Origin: Bacillota bacterium
GTDB lineage: Bacteria > Bacillota > Clostridia > Christensenellales > SZUA-584
Assembly (NCBI GenBank): GCA_023408075.1
Contig: JAEYKW010000046.1
Location: forward strand, 1-64,000
DNA length: 64,000 bases
Direction: 5' to 3'
Shown here: in pieces, positions 51,606-60,005 of the stretch
Position numbering within the stretch: the first letter of the stretch is position 1
Layout: every line of letters starts with the position of its first letter
Made by a program: the position numbers and the translations under genes
Notes under the pieces: generated by a model
Seen by the model: only the letters and a program-made list of their open reading frames with translations
The model's database searches: none
Told to the model about the DNA's origin: nothing

Positions 51606-52827
51606 TGAACTCTATTTTAAGGCCGTCACGGCCGCCATTAAGAACGACATGGATTCGATGACAAACAGCAGCTGTGATATGCACTCACTGGATTGCCTGC
51701 TCAACCCAAAGAAATATCCGCCCGTGGTGCGGCTTGGCGAATGCGGCTGCGGCGATGAGAAATGCACAAACGTGTGCTTTTATAATGCGCTGTCAAGGGA
51801 TGATGACGGCAATGTCGTGATTGCGGATAGCTGTGTGGGCTGCGGAGAGTGTATTATCGCCTGCGATGCGCACAACCTGATTGAAATCAAAGAGGTTGTC
51901 CCCATTTTTGATCTGATCAACAATAATACGCCCGTTTACGCGCTGATTGCGCCCGCTTTTTTAAGCCAGTTCGGCGCGGATATGACGCCGGGGCGGCTGC
52001 GTACCGCATTCAAGATGCTCGGTTTTTCAGGGCTGATTGAGGTGGCGTTGTTTGCGGATATACTGACGCTCAAGGAAGCGCTCGAATTCGATGCGGCGAT
52101 AAAGAAGGAAGAGGACTTTGTGCTCACCAGCTGCTGCTGCCCGCTCTGGGTGGGCATGATCGAAAAGGTGTACGGTGAGCTAATTCCGCATATGCCGCCG
52201 TCCGTATCGCCGATGGTGGCCAGCGGCCGGGCCGTGAAGCATCTGCATCCCGACGCAAAAACGGTGTTCATAGGCCCGTGCATCGCGAAAAAGGCCGAGG
52301 CGCGGCAGGCCGATATTGCGGACGCGGTGGATTACGTGCTCACCTTCCGCGAGATGGCCGATATATTCGATGCGGCCGGTATTGAACCCAAAACTCTCGA
52401 AGAAGACTTAAGAGACCATTCCTCCGCATCAGGGCGGCTTTATGCGCGCACGGGCGGCGTCAGCGAAGCTGTCGCCGAAACGGTGAAGCGCGTTGCGCCG
52501 GGACGGCAGCTGCAGGTGAAAGCGCGGCAGGCCAACGGCGTGCCCGAATGCAAGGTGATGCTCAAAGATGTGATGGAGGGCAGGCTGGACGCCAACTTTT
52601 TGGAAGGCATGGGCTGCGTCGGCGGCTGCGTCGGCGGTCCGCGCATCATCATTGATAAAGAGCAGGGCACGCGCAATGTCAATGAGTATGCGGCGCGCAC
52701 GGAAGAGAAAACGCCGGTGGATAACCCGTTTGTTTTTGAGATGCTCAAACGCCTTGGGTTTGACAGCACCGACAGCCTCATGAAAAAGAAAAACATGTTC
52801 ATGCGGGATTTTGATAAGAAGCATTGA
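51592..52827 (+). CDS. [FeFe]-hydrogenase-like protein, H-cluster domain
   Basis: Protein of 411 residues. N-terminal cysteines (CGCGDEKCTNVC, then CVGCGECIIAC) form ferredoxin-like [4Fe-4S] sites. The H-cluster domain has L1 as TSCCCPLW, L2 as PPSVSPMVASGRAVKH and L3 as EGMGCVGGCVGGPR, plus GPCIAKKAEA. L1 and L3 differ slightly from the standard TSCCPxW and ExMxCxxGCxxGGGQP, as in the atypical group B or sensory-type enzymes. It may make or sense hydrogen, or link redox state to other functions. Third gene of an overlapping operon. Confidence 0.88.
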   Translation: MTNFDELYFKAVTAAIKNDMDSMTNSSCDMHSLDCLLNPKKYPPVVRLGECGCGDEKCTNVCFYNALSRDDDGNVVIADSCVGCGECIIACDAHNLIEIKEVVPIFDLINNNTPVYALIAPAFLSQFGADMTPGRLRTAFKMLGFSGLIEVALFADILTLKEALEFDAAIKKEEDFVLTSCCCPLWVGMIEKVYGELIPHMPPSVSPMVASGRAVKHLHPDAKTVFIGPCIAKKAEARQADIADAVDYVLTFREMADIFDAAGIEPKTLEEDLRDHSSASGRLYARTGGVSEAVAETVKRVAPGRQLQVKARQANGVPECKVMLKDVMEGRLDANFLEGMGCVGGCVGGPRIIIDKEQGTRNVNEYAARTEEKTPVDNPFVFEMLKRLGFDSTDSLMKKKNMFMRDFDKKH

Positions 52828-52914
52828 CGGGTTGCGATAAACATTTGGCTTGTTGATCTTGTATCGATTTTAGCCTATAACGAGTGCGGGGGAGAGCATT
52901 GGCCGTCCGCGATG

Positions 52915-53340
52915 TACATCTGCAATCCTCCGTCGCGCTGCGCGCGCCACCTCCTTTCAAAAAGGAGGCTTTTTTCTATGCATTTCAAACTGCCGCGTTT
53001 TTAAGGCTCCTCGTAGGAGTCGGCAGTGAAGCTGACTGAGGATTGATCTGGAAATTACTTTAACAATGACAATCCTCTGTCGCGCTGCGTACGCACCTCC
53101 TTTTAAAAAGGAGGCCAGCTTGATGAAAAAACCCACCCTGTCATGCTGAGGAGCGTAGCGACGTGACTACGAAGTGGAAAGCATCCCATGGCTAATCGCG
53201 TTTAACATGGGATTTTAGTCCACTGCGTAGTCGATCGCTTACACTCACTCAAAATGACTTTTAGTACTTTGTCAGCAGCCTAACCTCTTTCAAAAAGGAG
53301 GCTTTTTTCTATGTATTCCATGCTGCTGCGTTTTTGAGAT
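52915..53340. repeat. Cluster of intergenic repeats (types A and B nested)
   Basis: This 638-bp gap has no gene. A type A repeat (caatcctccgtcgcgctgcg then cacctcctttcaaaaaggagg) is at about 52930-52980, a second at 53081-53125. A type B hairpin repeat (53137-53283) interrupts the second: after it the sequence resumes cctctttcaaaaaggagg and cttttttctatg as in the first copy. The B copy has matched extra arms actacgaagtgga and tccactgcgtagt not found in the copy at 17191-17320. Confidence 0.8.
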
Positions 53341-53465
53341 TCCGATTTGTGGCGCGGCGATCAAAATTGAAATTTATCAATCGTCTAAGCCATGTTAAAC
53401 ATTTTTTTACATGGTTTTTTTATTTTGCGGCAGAATAAGGATACGCATTAAACCGGGAGAAGAAC

Positions 53466-54965
53466 ATGAAAAGAGAGTCTTTTTGGATAAACACGTCACA
53501 TAAACCACAGTTTCCTCAAATGCCGCTGCAAAAGGCCTACGACGTCGTCGTCATCGGCGGGGGCCTTACGGGCATCACCACGGCGCTGCTGCTGGCACGC
53601 GCGGGCGTGAGCACGGCTGTGATTGAAGCGAATGAGGTGGGCAGCGGCACCAGCGGGCATACGACGGCTAAAATCACGGTACAGCACGACATCCGGCTTT
53701 CCAAGCTGTCCGACAGCAAAGCGCTCGCGTATTATACGGCGAACAACAAAGGGTTCGAGCTGATCAAATCGTTTGTGGATGAACTCAATATCGATTGTGA
53801 CTATGAAACGCAAAACGCGTATATTTACGCGCTGACGGCCTCGGAAGAGCACGACGTGATCGACGAAATGGCGGCTTATGAGCGGCTGGGCATTGAGGGA
53901 CAGATTGTCGGCAAGACGCAGCTTCCTTACGATATCCGATGTGCGCTCGAACTGAAAAATCAGGCGCAGTTTCACCCGCTCAAATATTTATACGCTCTCG
54001 CAGACAGCTTGAGCAGCATGGGCGTCCCCATATTCGAAAAGACAAAAGCGATAGGCCTCGACCGTGATGAGCACAGCATCACCGTGCATACGGAAAACGC
54101 AGCGGTTCATGCGGGTGCGGTGGTGCTCGCAACGGGGTATCCGATGTTCGAATTTCCGGGCACCTTCTTTGTCCGGCTCCATCAGCGGCGCTCATACTTA
54201 ATTGCCGCACGGCAGCAGGGGCCGTCCGGCATGTACATCAATGCGGGAGACCCGGTGCGCTCCGTGCGTTCGGCGTCTCTTGACGGTGAACCGTGGCTGC
54301 TGGTGGGCGGCTTCGGACACAGAACGGCCAAGGAAGATCAGCAGGATACGGGCCTTGAGCCTTTGCATGCATTCCTGCAAAGCTCATTCCCGGGTGCCGA
54401 AGCCGTTTACGGCTGGTCCGCGCAGGACGGGCGAACGCTCGATCATATTCCGTATGTGGGCAGTGTGTACGAGCACGGACCGCAGATTTATGTCGCGGCA
54501 GGCTACGATAAGTGGGGCATGACGAACAGCGCAGCCGCCTCAATGATGATCGCCGATGAAATCACCGACGTAAACACAATTGATACCGATATCAGGGCCG
54601 TATTCAGCCCCAAACGCTTTTCGCCCATCGCATCTGCCGGCGGGTTTGTGAAGCAGGCGGGCGAAGCGGTTTATGAATTCACGGCAGGCAACGCGTCCAT
54701 TCCGGTCGGCAATTTAGACGATGTGAAGCCCGGCGAAGGCGCTGTGCTGCGGATAGACGGGCGCGCGCTGGCCGTCTACAAGGATGAGGACGGACACATC
54801 GTTGCTTTTAAAGCCCACTGCACGCATCTCGGGTGCCCGCTCGAGTACAATGCGGAGGAGCGTTCGTTTGACTGCCCGTGCCACGGGTCGCGCTTCTCCA
54901 TGACCGGGGACGTGATGGAAAACCCCGCGATTGAGCCGCTCAAGCGCGCCGATGAGGAGCTTTAG
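53466..54965 (+). CDS. FAD-dependent oxidoreductase with C-terminal Rieske domain
   Basis: Two-domain protein of 499 residues. DAO-type FAD domain at about 25-395, with the dinucleotide motif VVVIGGGLTGITTALLLARA and the closing motif HIPYVGSVYEHGPQIYVAAG. The Rieske [2Fe-2S] domain lies at about 410-499 with CTHLGC and CPCHGS as cluster ligands. Such fusions (YhfW type) oxidise an unknown amine or hydroxyl substrate and pass electrons through the Rieske centre. The next gene starts 3 bp after its stop, so they are co-transcribed. Confidence 0.92.
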   Translation: MKRESFWINTSHKPQFPQMPLQKAYDVVVIGGGLTGITTALLLARAGVSTAVIEANEVGSGTSGHTTAKITVQHDIRLSKLSDSKALAYYTANNKGFELIKSFVDELNIDCDYETQNAYIYALTASEEHDVIDEMAAYERLGIEGQIVGKTQLPYDIRCALELKNQAQFHPLKYLYALADSLSSMGVPIFEKTKAIGLDRDEHSITVHTENAAVHAGAVVLATGYPMFEFPGTFFVRLHQRRSYLIAARQQGPSGMYINAGDPVRSVRSASLDGEPWLLVGGFGHRTAKEDQQDTGLEPLHAFLQSSFPGAEAVYGWSAQDGRTLDHIPYVGSVYEHGPQIYVAAGYDKWGMTNSAAASMMIADEITDVNTIDTDIRAVFSPKRFSPIASAGGFVKQAGEAVYEFTAGNASIPVGNLDDVKPGEGAVLRIDGRALAVYKDEDGHIVAFKAHCTHLGCPLEYNAEERSFDCPCHGSRFSMTGDVMENPAIEPLKRADEEL

Positions 54966-54968
54966 CCG

Positions 54969-55925
54969 ATGAGCCATCGGTTGCTGCCCTTTTCCCCTGC
55001 ACGATATCACGGCAAGCCTTCCAGCCGTCCTTATTTTGAAGGGTGGTATTTCAAGCAATCGTGCGACAATGGCGTGTTTGTGGCCATACCGGGCATTTTT
55101 CGGGGCGCCGAGAGCGGCGAAGACATTGCGTTTATACAGCTTATTTTCGGCGCCGGGCACCAGAGCTATTTTTTATCGTACCCGGCCAGCGAGTTTGCTT
55201 GTCATCCGCGGCGTTTTGAGCTGTGCATAGGAGGCAACTGTTTTTCGAATCAGGAATTGAATTTGAGCATACCCGAAATCGGCCTCACGGCGAATCTTCG
55301 GTACACCGGCCATGTTCCTTTGCATACGAATCTCCTGTCCCCGTCCGTCATGGGGCCGTTTTCTTACCTTCCGAAAATGCAGTGCAACCACGGTATACTG
55401 AGCCTTTGGCACAGCGTATCCGGCGACGTGTGCTTTGAGGGAGGCAGGCTTTCGTTTGACGATGCGGACGGTTATATTGAGAAGGATTGGGGAGAGGAAT
55501 TCCCCGAAAGTTGGATATGGATGCAGTGCGGCAGCGGCAAAGATGCGCTGGTCTGCGCGATTGCACGCATTCCCATAAAAAAGATACGGTTTACGGGGCT
55601 TATTGCCGTGCTGCATGCACAGGGCAGGCAGCTGCGCTTTGCAACCTATAACGGTGCCAAGGTGCTCGGCATCAACAGGGGAGACGGCGGCCTCACCGTA
55701 GAACTCAAAAAAGGAAAGCTGAGGCTCTGTATCATTGCGCGCAGCACATCGTTCGGCAGCCTCATGGCGCCATCCAAACAAGGCATGAACCGCGAAATAC
55801 AGGAGAGCGTCAACTGCATATACGATGTGTCAGTCTGCTGCGGGACGCAAACGGTTTATTCGGCCCATTTTGAGAATGGCGGGCTTGAGATGCTGAATCC
55901 GCAGATGCTGACTGACGGAAACTAA
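54969..55925 (+). CDS. Tocopherol cyclase-like protein
   Basis: Beta-rich protein of 318 residues. The beginning PYFEGWYFKQ and the central DADGYIEKDWGEEFPESWIW are hallmarks of the tocopherol-cyclase family. In plants and cyanobacteria it closes the chromanol ring of vitamin E; bacterial heterotroph members are widespread without known substrates. Operon partner of the FAD-Rieske enzyme, suggesting joint action on a lipid or quinone-like compound (inference). Its stop overlaps that of the convergent GGCT-like gene by 4 bp. Confidence 0.85.
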   Translation: MSHRLLPFSPARYHGKPSSRPYFEGWYFKQSCDNGVFVAIPGIFRGAESGEDIAFIQLIFGAGHQSYFLSYPASEFACHPRRFELCIGGNCFSNQELNLSIPEIGLTANLRYTGHVPLHTNLLSPSVMGPFSYLPKMQCNHGILSLWHSVSGDVCFEGGRLSFDDADGYIEKDWGEEFPESWIWMQCGSGKDALVCAIARIPIKKIRFTGLIAVLHAQGRQLRFATYNGAKVLGINRGDGGLTVELKKGKLRLCIIARSTSFGSLMAPSKQGMNREIQESVNCIYDVSVCCGTQTVYSAHFENGGLEMLNPQMLTDGN

Positions 55926-56317
55926 GGGGCCTGTCTTTGCGCCATAAAGTCGCGGACAATGTCCAAAAGCTCCTCTTCGGGGTAAGCGCTGAAACCGCCC
56001 GCGATTTCATCTACAACGTCGGATATATTGCTGCGAATATAGACCCAGTACTCACCGGCATCGCCATGCATTTGCTTGCGTTCGTACAGCGGCACGAGCT
56101 CCCACTCATCGGCGATGAGCAAATCTTCATCGGTCACATCAAGAATTTTACCGGCCACACGTGAGCCGGCCTTTTCTTTTACCGTATAAAAGCCGTCGTC
56201 ACATCGGCACAACGTATATCCTTCAAGTACATAACTGCGGCTTTTTAGTGTTCTGCCGAACATAAGGATTTGTACGTTTTGATTGCAGAGCGTTCCGTAA
56301 GCAAACAACGAAGGCAT
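55922..56317 (-). CDS. Gamma-glutamylcyclotransferase/AIG2-like protein
   Basis: Protein of 131 residues with the substrate-loop motif LFAYGTLCN at residues 4-12 and the acidic catalytic position in ADEWELVPLYERK. The fold family includes gamma-glutamyl (amine) cyclotransferases. Convergent with the tocopherol-cyclase-like gene. No special context; single gene. GAGGTC before ATG 56317. Confidence 0.88.
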   Translation of the reverse strand: MPSLFAYGTLCNQNVQILMFGRTLKSRSYVLEGYTLCRCDDGFYTVKEKAGSRVAGKILDVTDEDLLIADEWELVPLYERKQMHGDAGEYWVYIRSNISDVVDEIAGGFSAYPEEELLDIVRDFMAQRQAP

Positions 56318-56406
56318 AAAGACCTCCTCGGTTCATAATTAAGCCGATTATAACAGCGCCGGTGACCGATAAGCAATATATCTCTTTTATGGCCGCTTTA
56401 AAAAAC

Positions 56407-56459
56407 TTGCCAGCCGCCGCGATCTGAATTATAATCGCATTATTAGATATCTATCTAAT
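56407..56459 (+). promoter_or_regulatory. Promoter and operator of ArsR-type gene
   Basis: TTGCCA (56407-56412), 17 bp, TATAAT (56430-56435). A perfect dyad ATTAGATA-tc-TATCTAAT (56442-56459) lies at the expected transcription start. The same ATTAGA/TCTAAT half-sites cover the promoter of the ABC gene at 57849-57893. Confidence 0.75.
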
Positions 56460-56485
56460 ATGCTTGGCTTAAGAGGTGAAGAATT

Positions 56486-57505
56486 TTGCCGAATACGTAT
56501 TTTGATCATCTCGACCCGCTTTTTGAAACCGTTGGGCTGATATCGGCGAGCCGCAATGCGGACAATATAAAAAGCGAGACGGTTCAGGCCCTCGGTGAAA
56601 TGGGGATAAACGGCGACGAGTTTTATTCGAGGCACATGGCCGTATTTGACGATTATGTTCAGGAGTTCAGCAGACATTATCAGCCGGGCACCGGCGATGC
56701 TCTTTTCTTCGACGGCATCGAAACGGGGCTGCTCCTGGTGGTATTAAGTTTGCTTGTGGAAGACAGAGACCGCATACATGAGATTGACAGGTTTGAAGAC
56801 GGTGAAATCAATGCGGAAATTATTGAACTGATATGCGAGCTGTATCAGCTCAAGCCGGATAGCGGCATAAGCTCTCGTGAAGGCCAATTATCGTTTCTGG
56901 AAAGATGCCCGTTTTCCGACAGCGAGAAGTGGAAGCTGCTGCAAATGTTCAACAGCCCGAAGGCCCGCTTCGGGCAGCTTGTTGACAGCATCACCGCCAA
57001 CTATGCCGCTTTTGAAGCGGCGCAGAGCAAAGTCAGCGCGCCCTTAAAGAAGCTGATCGGCCAATACACAGCCGTGGTGAGAGATGAAAAAACGGAACTG
57101 TTCGGCAAGATGAAAAAATCGCTGTCTAAAACGGCGGATGTTTATCCTTCGCTCGCTTTCCCGGTTTCCCAAATGATTTTTTCCAATACCTGTTACTATG
57201 GGCTTTTAAGCTCGATGCTTGTCAGTCAGGATGCGTCAGATCAGGGCATGATGCTGCGGTGCTTAAAAGCGTTGGGGGACGCAAGTCGTCTCGAGATACT
57301 TCGGCTGATAAAGAAAAGGCCCATGTACAATCTTGAAATCGCCGAGCAGTTGGGGCTTACCGCCGCCACGATGTCGCACCACATGAGCGTGTTGCTGACC
57401 TGCGGTTTCGTCGGTGTCACCAAGCAGGAAGCAAAGGTGTATTACCGCCTCGAAAATGAAGCCGTCCGCCGGTTTATCAAATCGATGGAAAAGTCTCTCG
57501 TTTAA
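56486..57505 (+). CDS. ArsR-family regulator with long N-terminal domain
   Basis: Regulator of 339 residues, far longer than typical ArsR proteins (about 100). Residues 1 to about 245 form an unnamed helical domain, possibly a ligand sensor (DUF5937-like layout). The winged helix is at about 250-335: LKALGDASRLEILRLIKKRP, then LGLTAATMSHHMSVLLTCGF. No metal-site cysteines typical of ArsR are visible in the HTH. The start is TTG 56486 behind AGAGGTGAAG. It probably represses itself and the ABC gene 400 bp downstream through ATTAGA/TCTAAT sites. Confidence 0.85.
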   Translation: MPNTYFDHLDPLFETVGLISASRNADNIKSETVQALGEMGINGDEFYSRHMAVFDDYVQEFSRHYQPGTGDALFFDGIETGLLLVVLSLLVEDRDRIHEIDRFEDGEINAEIIELICELYQLKPDSGISSREGQLSFLERCPFSDSEKWKLLQMFNSPKARFGQLVDSITANYAAFEAAQSKVSAPLKKLIGQYTAVVRDEKTELFGKMKKSLSKTADVYPSLAFPVSQMIFSNTCYYGLLSSMLVSQDASDQGMMLRCLKALGDASRLEILRLIKKRPMYNLEIAEQLGLTAATMSHHMSVLLTCGFVGVTKQEAKVYYRLENEAVRRFIKSMEKSLV

Positions 57506-57619
57506 TCCGAATCTCATCTGCCGTCCATAACAAAATAAGAAGTTTCATGGCTATGGAAAGTCACTCAATCGGTCATCCAGTCCACTATGTTTTATTCGCA
57601 ATATTCATTCACTGCGCCA

Positions 57620-57790
57620 GTGGATAGTATGACCGATCATGCGGCTTTCCGCTTACTGTGTGCGTTAGCGCATGATCGTTCTGAGTGAACGACAGAGCAT
57701 CGACAACGCAGTGGACTGAAATCCCATGTTTATGGCGATTTATCATGGGATGCGTTCACTTACGTGGTGGATGGAATGACAGTTGGTTTG
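57620..57790 (-). repeat. Hairpin repeat family B, inverted diverged copy
   Basis: Read on the minus strand it shows gtcattcc, gcatcccatg, the inner hairpin with acatgggattt, agtccactgcgt and tcactcag in the same order as the copy at 53137-53283. The rest of the 57506-57848 gap has nothing further. Confidence 0.6.
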
Positions 57791-57848
57791 TTTCATCAAT
57801 CTTACCGTCCATTGGCAATGGGTGGTTTTCTATTTTTGTCTAATTATA

Positions 57849-57893
57849 TTGACGCGCATCTAATATTGATATAATATTAGATTAACGTCTAAT
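57849..57893 (+). promoter_or_regulatory. ABC gene promoter with overlapping ATTAGA operator
   Basis: TTGACG (57849-57854), 17 bp, TAATAT (57872-57877). The perfect inverted repeat ATCTAATATT (57858-57867) N5 AATATTAGAT (57873-57882) covers spacer and -10, and another half-site tctaat follows at about 57888. It matches the dyad in front of the ArsR gene. Confidence 0.75.
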
Positions 57894-57911
57894 ATATTTG
57901 GAGGAGACTTT

Positions 57912-59618
57912 ATGATTCGTTTGATCAGGGTCAATAAGTTATTGTTTATTGTCACCTTTGCACTGAGCGCAGCGGTATCGGCGGCATACGTTTTCATTGC
58001 TATGATTCTGCAGCAGGTGACGGATACGGCCGTCAGCGGGGATACAGCCGGTTTTCAGCGCATCATCATCATTTCCGTGGCGTATCTGCTGGGACTCGGC
58101 GTTTTGAGCTTTGTGTCTTCCATGCTCGACAAGCTACTGATCAGCAGAATCATACGGCAGCTCAGAAGCCGTGTTTTCAGCGGCATACTGCGCCGCAACA
58201 TGCAGGACTTTTCGAGCGTCAACACAGCCGATTATTTATCCGCCGTCACCAACGATATCAAGCTCATTGAAGACAATGGTATTCAGCCGCTGCTTGTCAT
58301 CGTCCAAAACGCGGTCATGTTTTTAACCGCGGTGGTCGTTCTTTTTACAATCAATGTGATTATCGGGCTATGCCTGATTGGCTGCCTTGTGCTGATGTTC
58401 GCCGTGCCGATGTTTTTCGGCAAAGCGCTTCAGCGCAGGCAGAATGCCGTCTCGAAAAAAATCTCCGACTTCACGGCAAAGGTGAAAGATATTTTGTCGG
58501 GCTATGAAGTGGTCAAGGCTTACGGTATGGATCAGCAGGTTAAGTCCGAATACGAATTGCAAAACAACGACAGCGCTTTGGCGAAATACCGTGCCGACAG
58601 GCTGACCGTGCTGAATCAAAGTGTGTCCGAGGTGCTGGCTTATATCACGGTCTTTTCCGGCTTTTTCATCGGCGCTTATCTTATATTAACGGGCGACATA
58701 TCGGCGGGTGTGCTGCTTGCGCTGATTCAGCTCAGCAGTTCATTTGTGAATCCGCTGATGCTTGTGATGGACGGCATGCCCAAGGTGCAGGGGATCAAAC
58801 CGGTGCTGAACCGGCTTGATGCGCTGACGGACTACGAAGACGCGGCGTTCACGGGTACGCAGGCCCCCGCATTTGAAAAAGATATCCGGCTTGAGAATGT
58901 GGCGTTTTCATATGATGAGATGACGCCTGTGCTCAAAGGGGTATCACTGGAGCTGTGCAAAAACAGAAAATATGCGATAGTGGGACACAGCGGCTCCGGC
59001 AAGACCACGCTGACCAAGCTGCTGACCGGCACCTATGCGGATTATCGCGGAGACATCCGTTTTGACGGGGACGATATCCGCGCGCTGGATATCGGGAAGC
59101 TGCGCAGCATGGTTTCGGTGATTCATCAGCACGTTTATATGTTCAGCGGCAGCATTAAGGACAATATCGCGCTGCACAGGCCGTTTTCGGATGAAGAGAT
59201 GAAAAATGCGTTGGAGCAAAGCGGCGTCAACCTGTTTGTTGAGGATATGACGGGCGGCCTTGATACCTTCGCCGGTGAAAACGGCAGCAATCTCTCGGGC
59301 GGCCAGCGCCAGCGCGTCGCCGTGGCGCGCGCTTTGCTGCAAAAAACGCCGGTACTGATTCTCGACGAGGGAACCGCCGCCATCGACAAGCAGACGGCTT
59401 ATATGATTGAAAGCGGTTTGCTGGGGCTTAACGATCTGACACTGCTCACCATCACGCACAACTTAAGGCCCGAGCTTTTGAGCCGATACGACCAGATCAT
59501 ATTCATGCAGGACGGACGGATTGCCGATATCGGGCCGTTTGAAGACTTGCTGAGCCGCAGCGGCGATTTTCGAGACTTTTATTACTTGCCGGACCAGCAA
59601 GAAGAGATGACCGCCTAG
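57912..59618 (+). CDS. ABC transporter, fused permease and ATPase (exporter type)
   Basis: Half-transporter of 568 residues that should work as a dimer. The membrane domain (about 10-310) has six helices; the nucleotide-binding domain (about 330-560) shows Walker A VGHSGSGKTTLTK, signature LSGGQRQRVAVARALL and Walker B VLILDEGTAAID. MsbA/LmrA-like export of a drug, lipid or peptide is likely; substrate unknown. Only one half is encoded. GGAGGAG precedes ATG 57912. A strong dyad over its promoter matches the operator of the upstream ArsR-type regulator, which points to inducible export. Confidence 0.93.
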   Translation: MIRLIRVNKLLFIVTFALSAAVSAAYVFIAMILQQVTDTAVSGDTAGFQRIIIISVAYLLGLGVLSFVSSMLDKLLISRIIRQLRSRVFSGILRRNMQDFSSVNTADYLSAVTNDIKLIEDNGIQPLLVIVQNAVMFLTAVVVLFTINVIIGLCLIGCLVLMFAVPMFFGKALQRRQNAVSKKISDFTAKVKDILSGYEVVKAYGMDQQVKSEYELQNNDSALAKYRADRLTVLNQSVSEVLAYITVFSGFFIGAYLILTGDISAGVLLALIQLSSSFVNPLMLVMDGMPKVQGIKPVLNRLDALTDYEDAAFTGTQAPAFEKDIRLENVAFSYDEMTPVLKGVSLELCKNRKYAIVGHSGSGKTTLTKLLTGTYADYRGDIRFDGDDIRALDIGKLRSMVSVIHQHVYMFSGSIKDNIALHRPFSDEEMKNALEQSGVNLFVEDMTGGLDTFAGENGSNLSGGQRQRVAVARALLQKTPVLILDEGTAAIDKQTAYMIESGLLGLNDLTLLTITHNLRPELLSRYDQIIFMQDGRIADIGPFEDLLSRSGDFRDFYYLPDQQEEMTA

Positions 59619-59807
59619 ATATCGGTGATAGACGTCAAAAGTTCTTATACAACAAAAAACGTTCCCAACAATGAAATGTCACAGAGTATCAAACACTCTT
59701 ATGTGGCCCCTCTGACGACGACACGAATAAGGAGGGCTGTGACTGGGGGGAAAAGGCTTATGACCGGTCATTTCCCGGGTATTTCATGACACTTCCCGAT
59801 TTATCTC

Positions 59808-59830
59808 TTTGGGATAGAGCATCTGACTGT
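59808..59830 (+). other. tRNA-Asn-like fragment
   Basis: tttgggatagagcatctgac continuing tgt resembles the D-arm and anticodon-arm start of tRNA-Asn (GTTGGTAGAGCATCTGACTGTT). The rest of a tRNA is not present. It may be a scar of a tRNA-targeting integration, or chance. Confidence 0.3.
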
Positions 59831-59869
59831 CTCGAAGGGGTGGAATGGGAAGCTGCTTGGGCTTATTGA

Positions 59870-59904
59870 CAGCCTGACGTTCCCAATAAGGAGACGTCAG
59901 GCTG
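59870..59904. terminator. Strong hairpin downstream of ABC gene
   Basis: cagcctgacgt (59870-59880) pairs perfectly with acgtcaggctg (59894-59904). It is 250 bp after the ABC gene and has no T run; a further diverged B-type fragment (tcatatcgatggaacgtaag) follows at about 59926. No gene in 59619-60005. Confidence 0.5.
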
Positions 59905-60005
59905 CTAAAAAGTGACGTGTGTCATATCGATGGAACGTAAGCAATCGACGACAAAGGCTCCATTCAATAACGCGCTTTACATGCAAATCGGCTTCGCGGC
60001 GTCGC

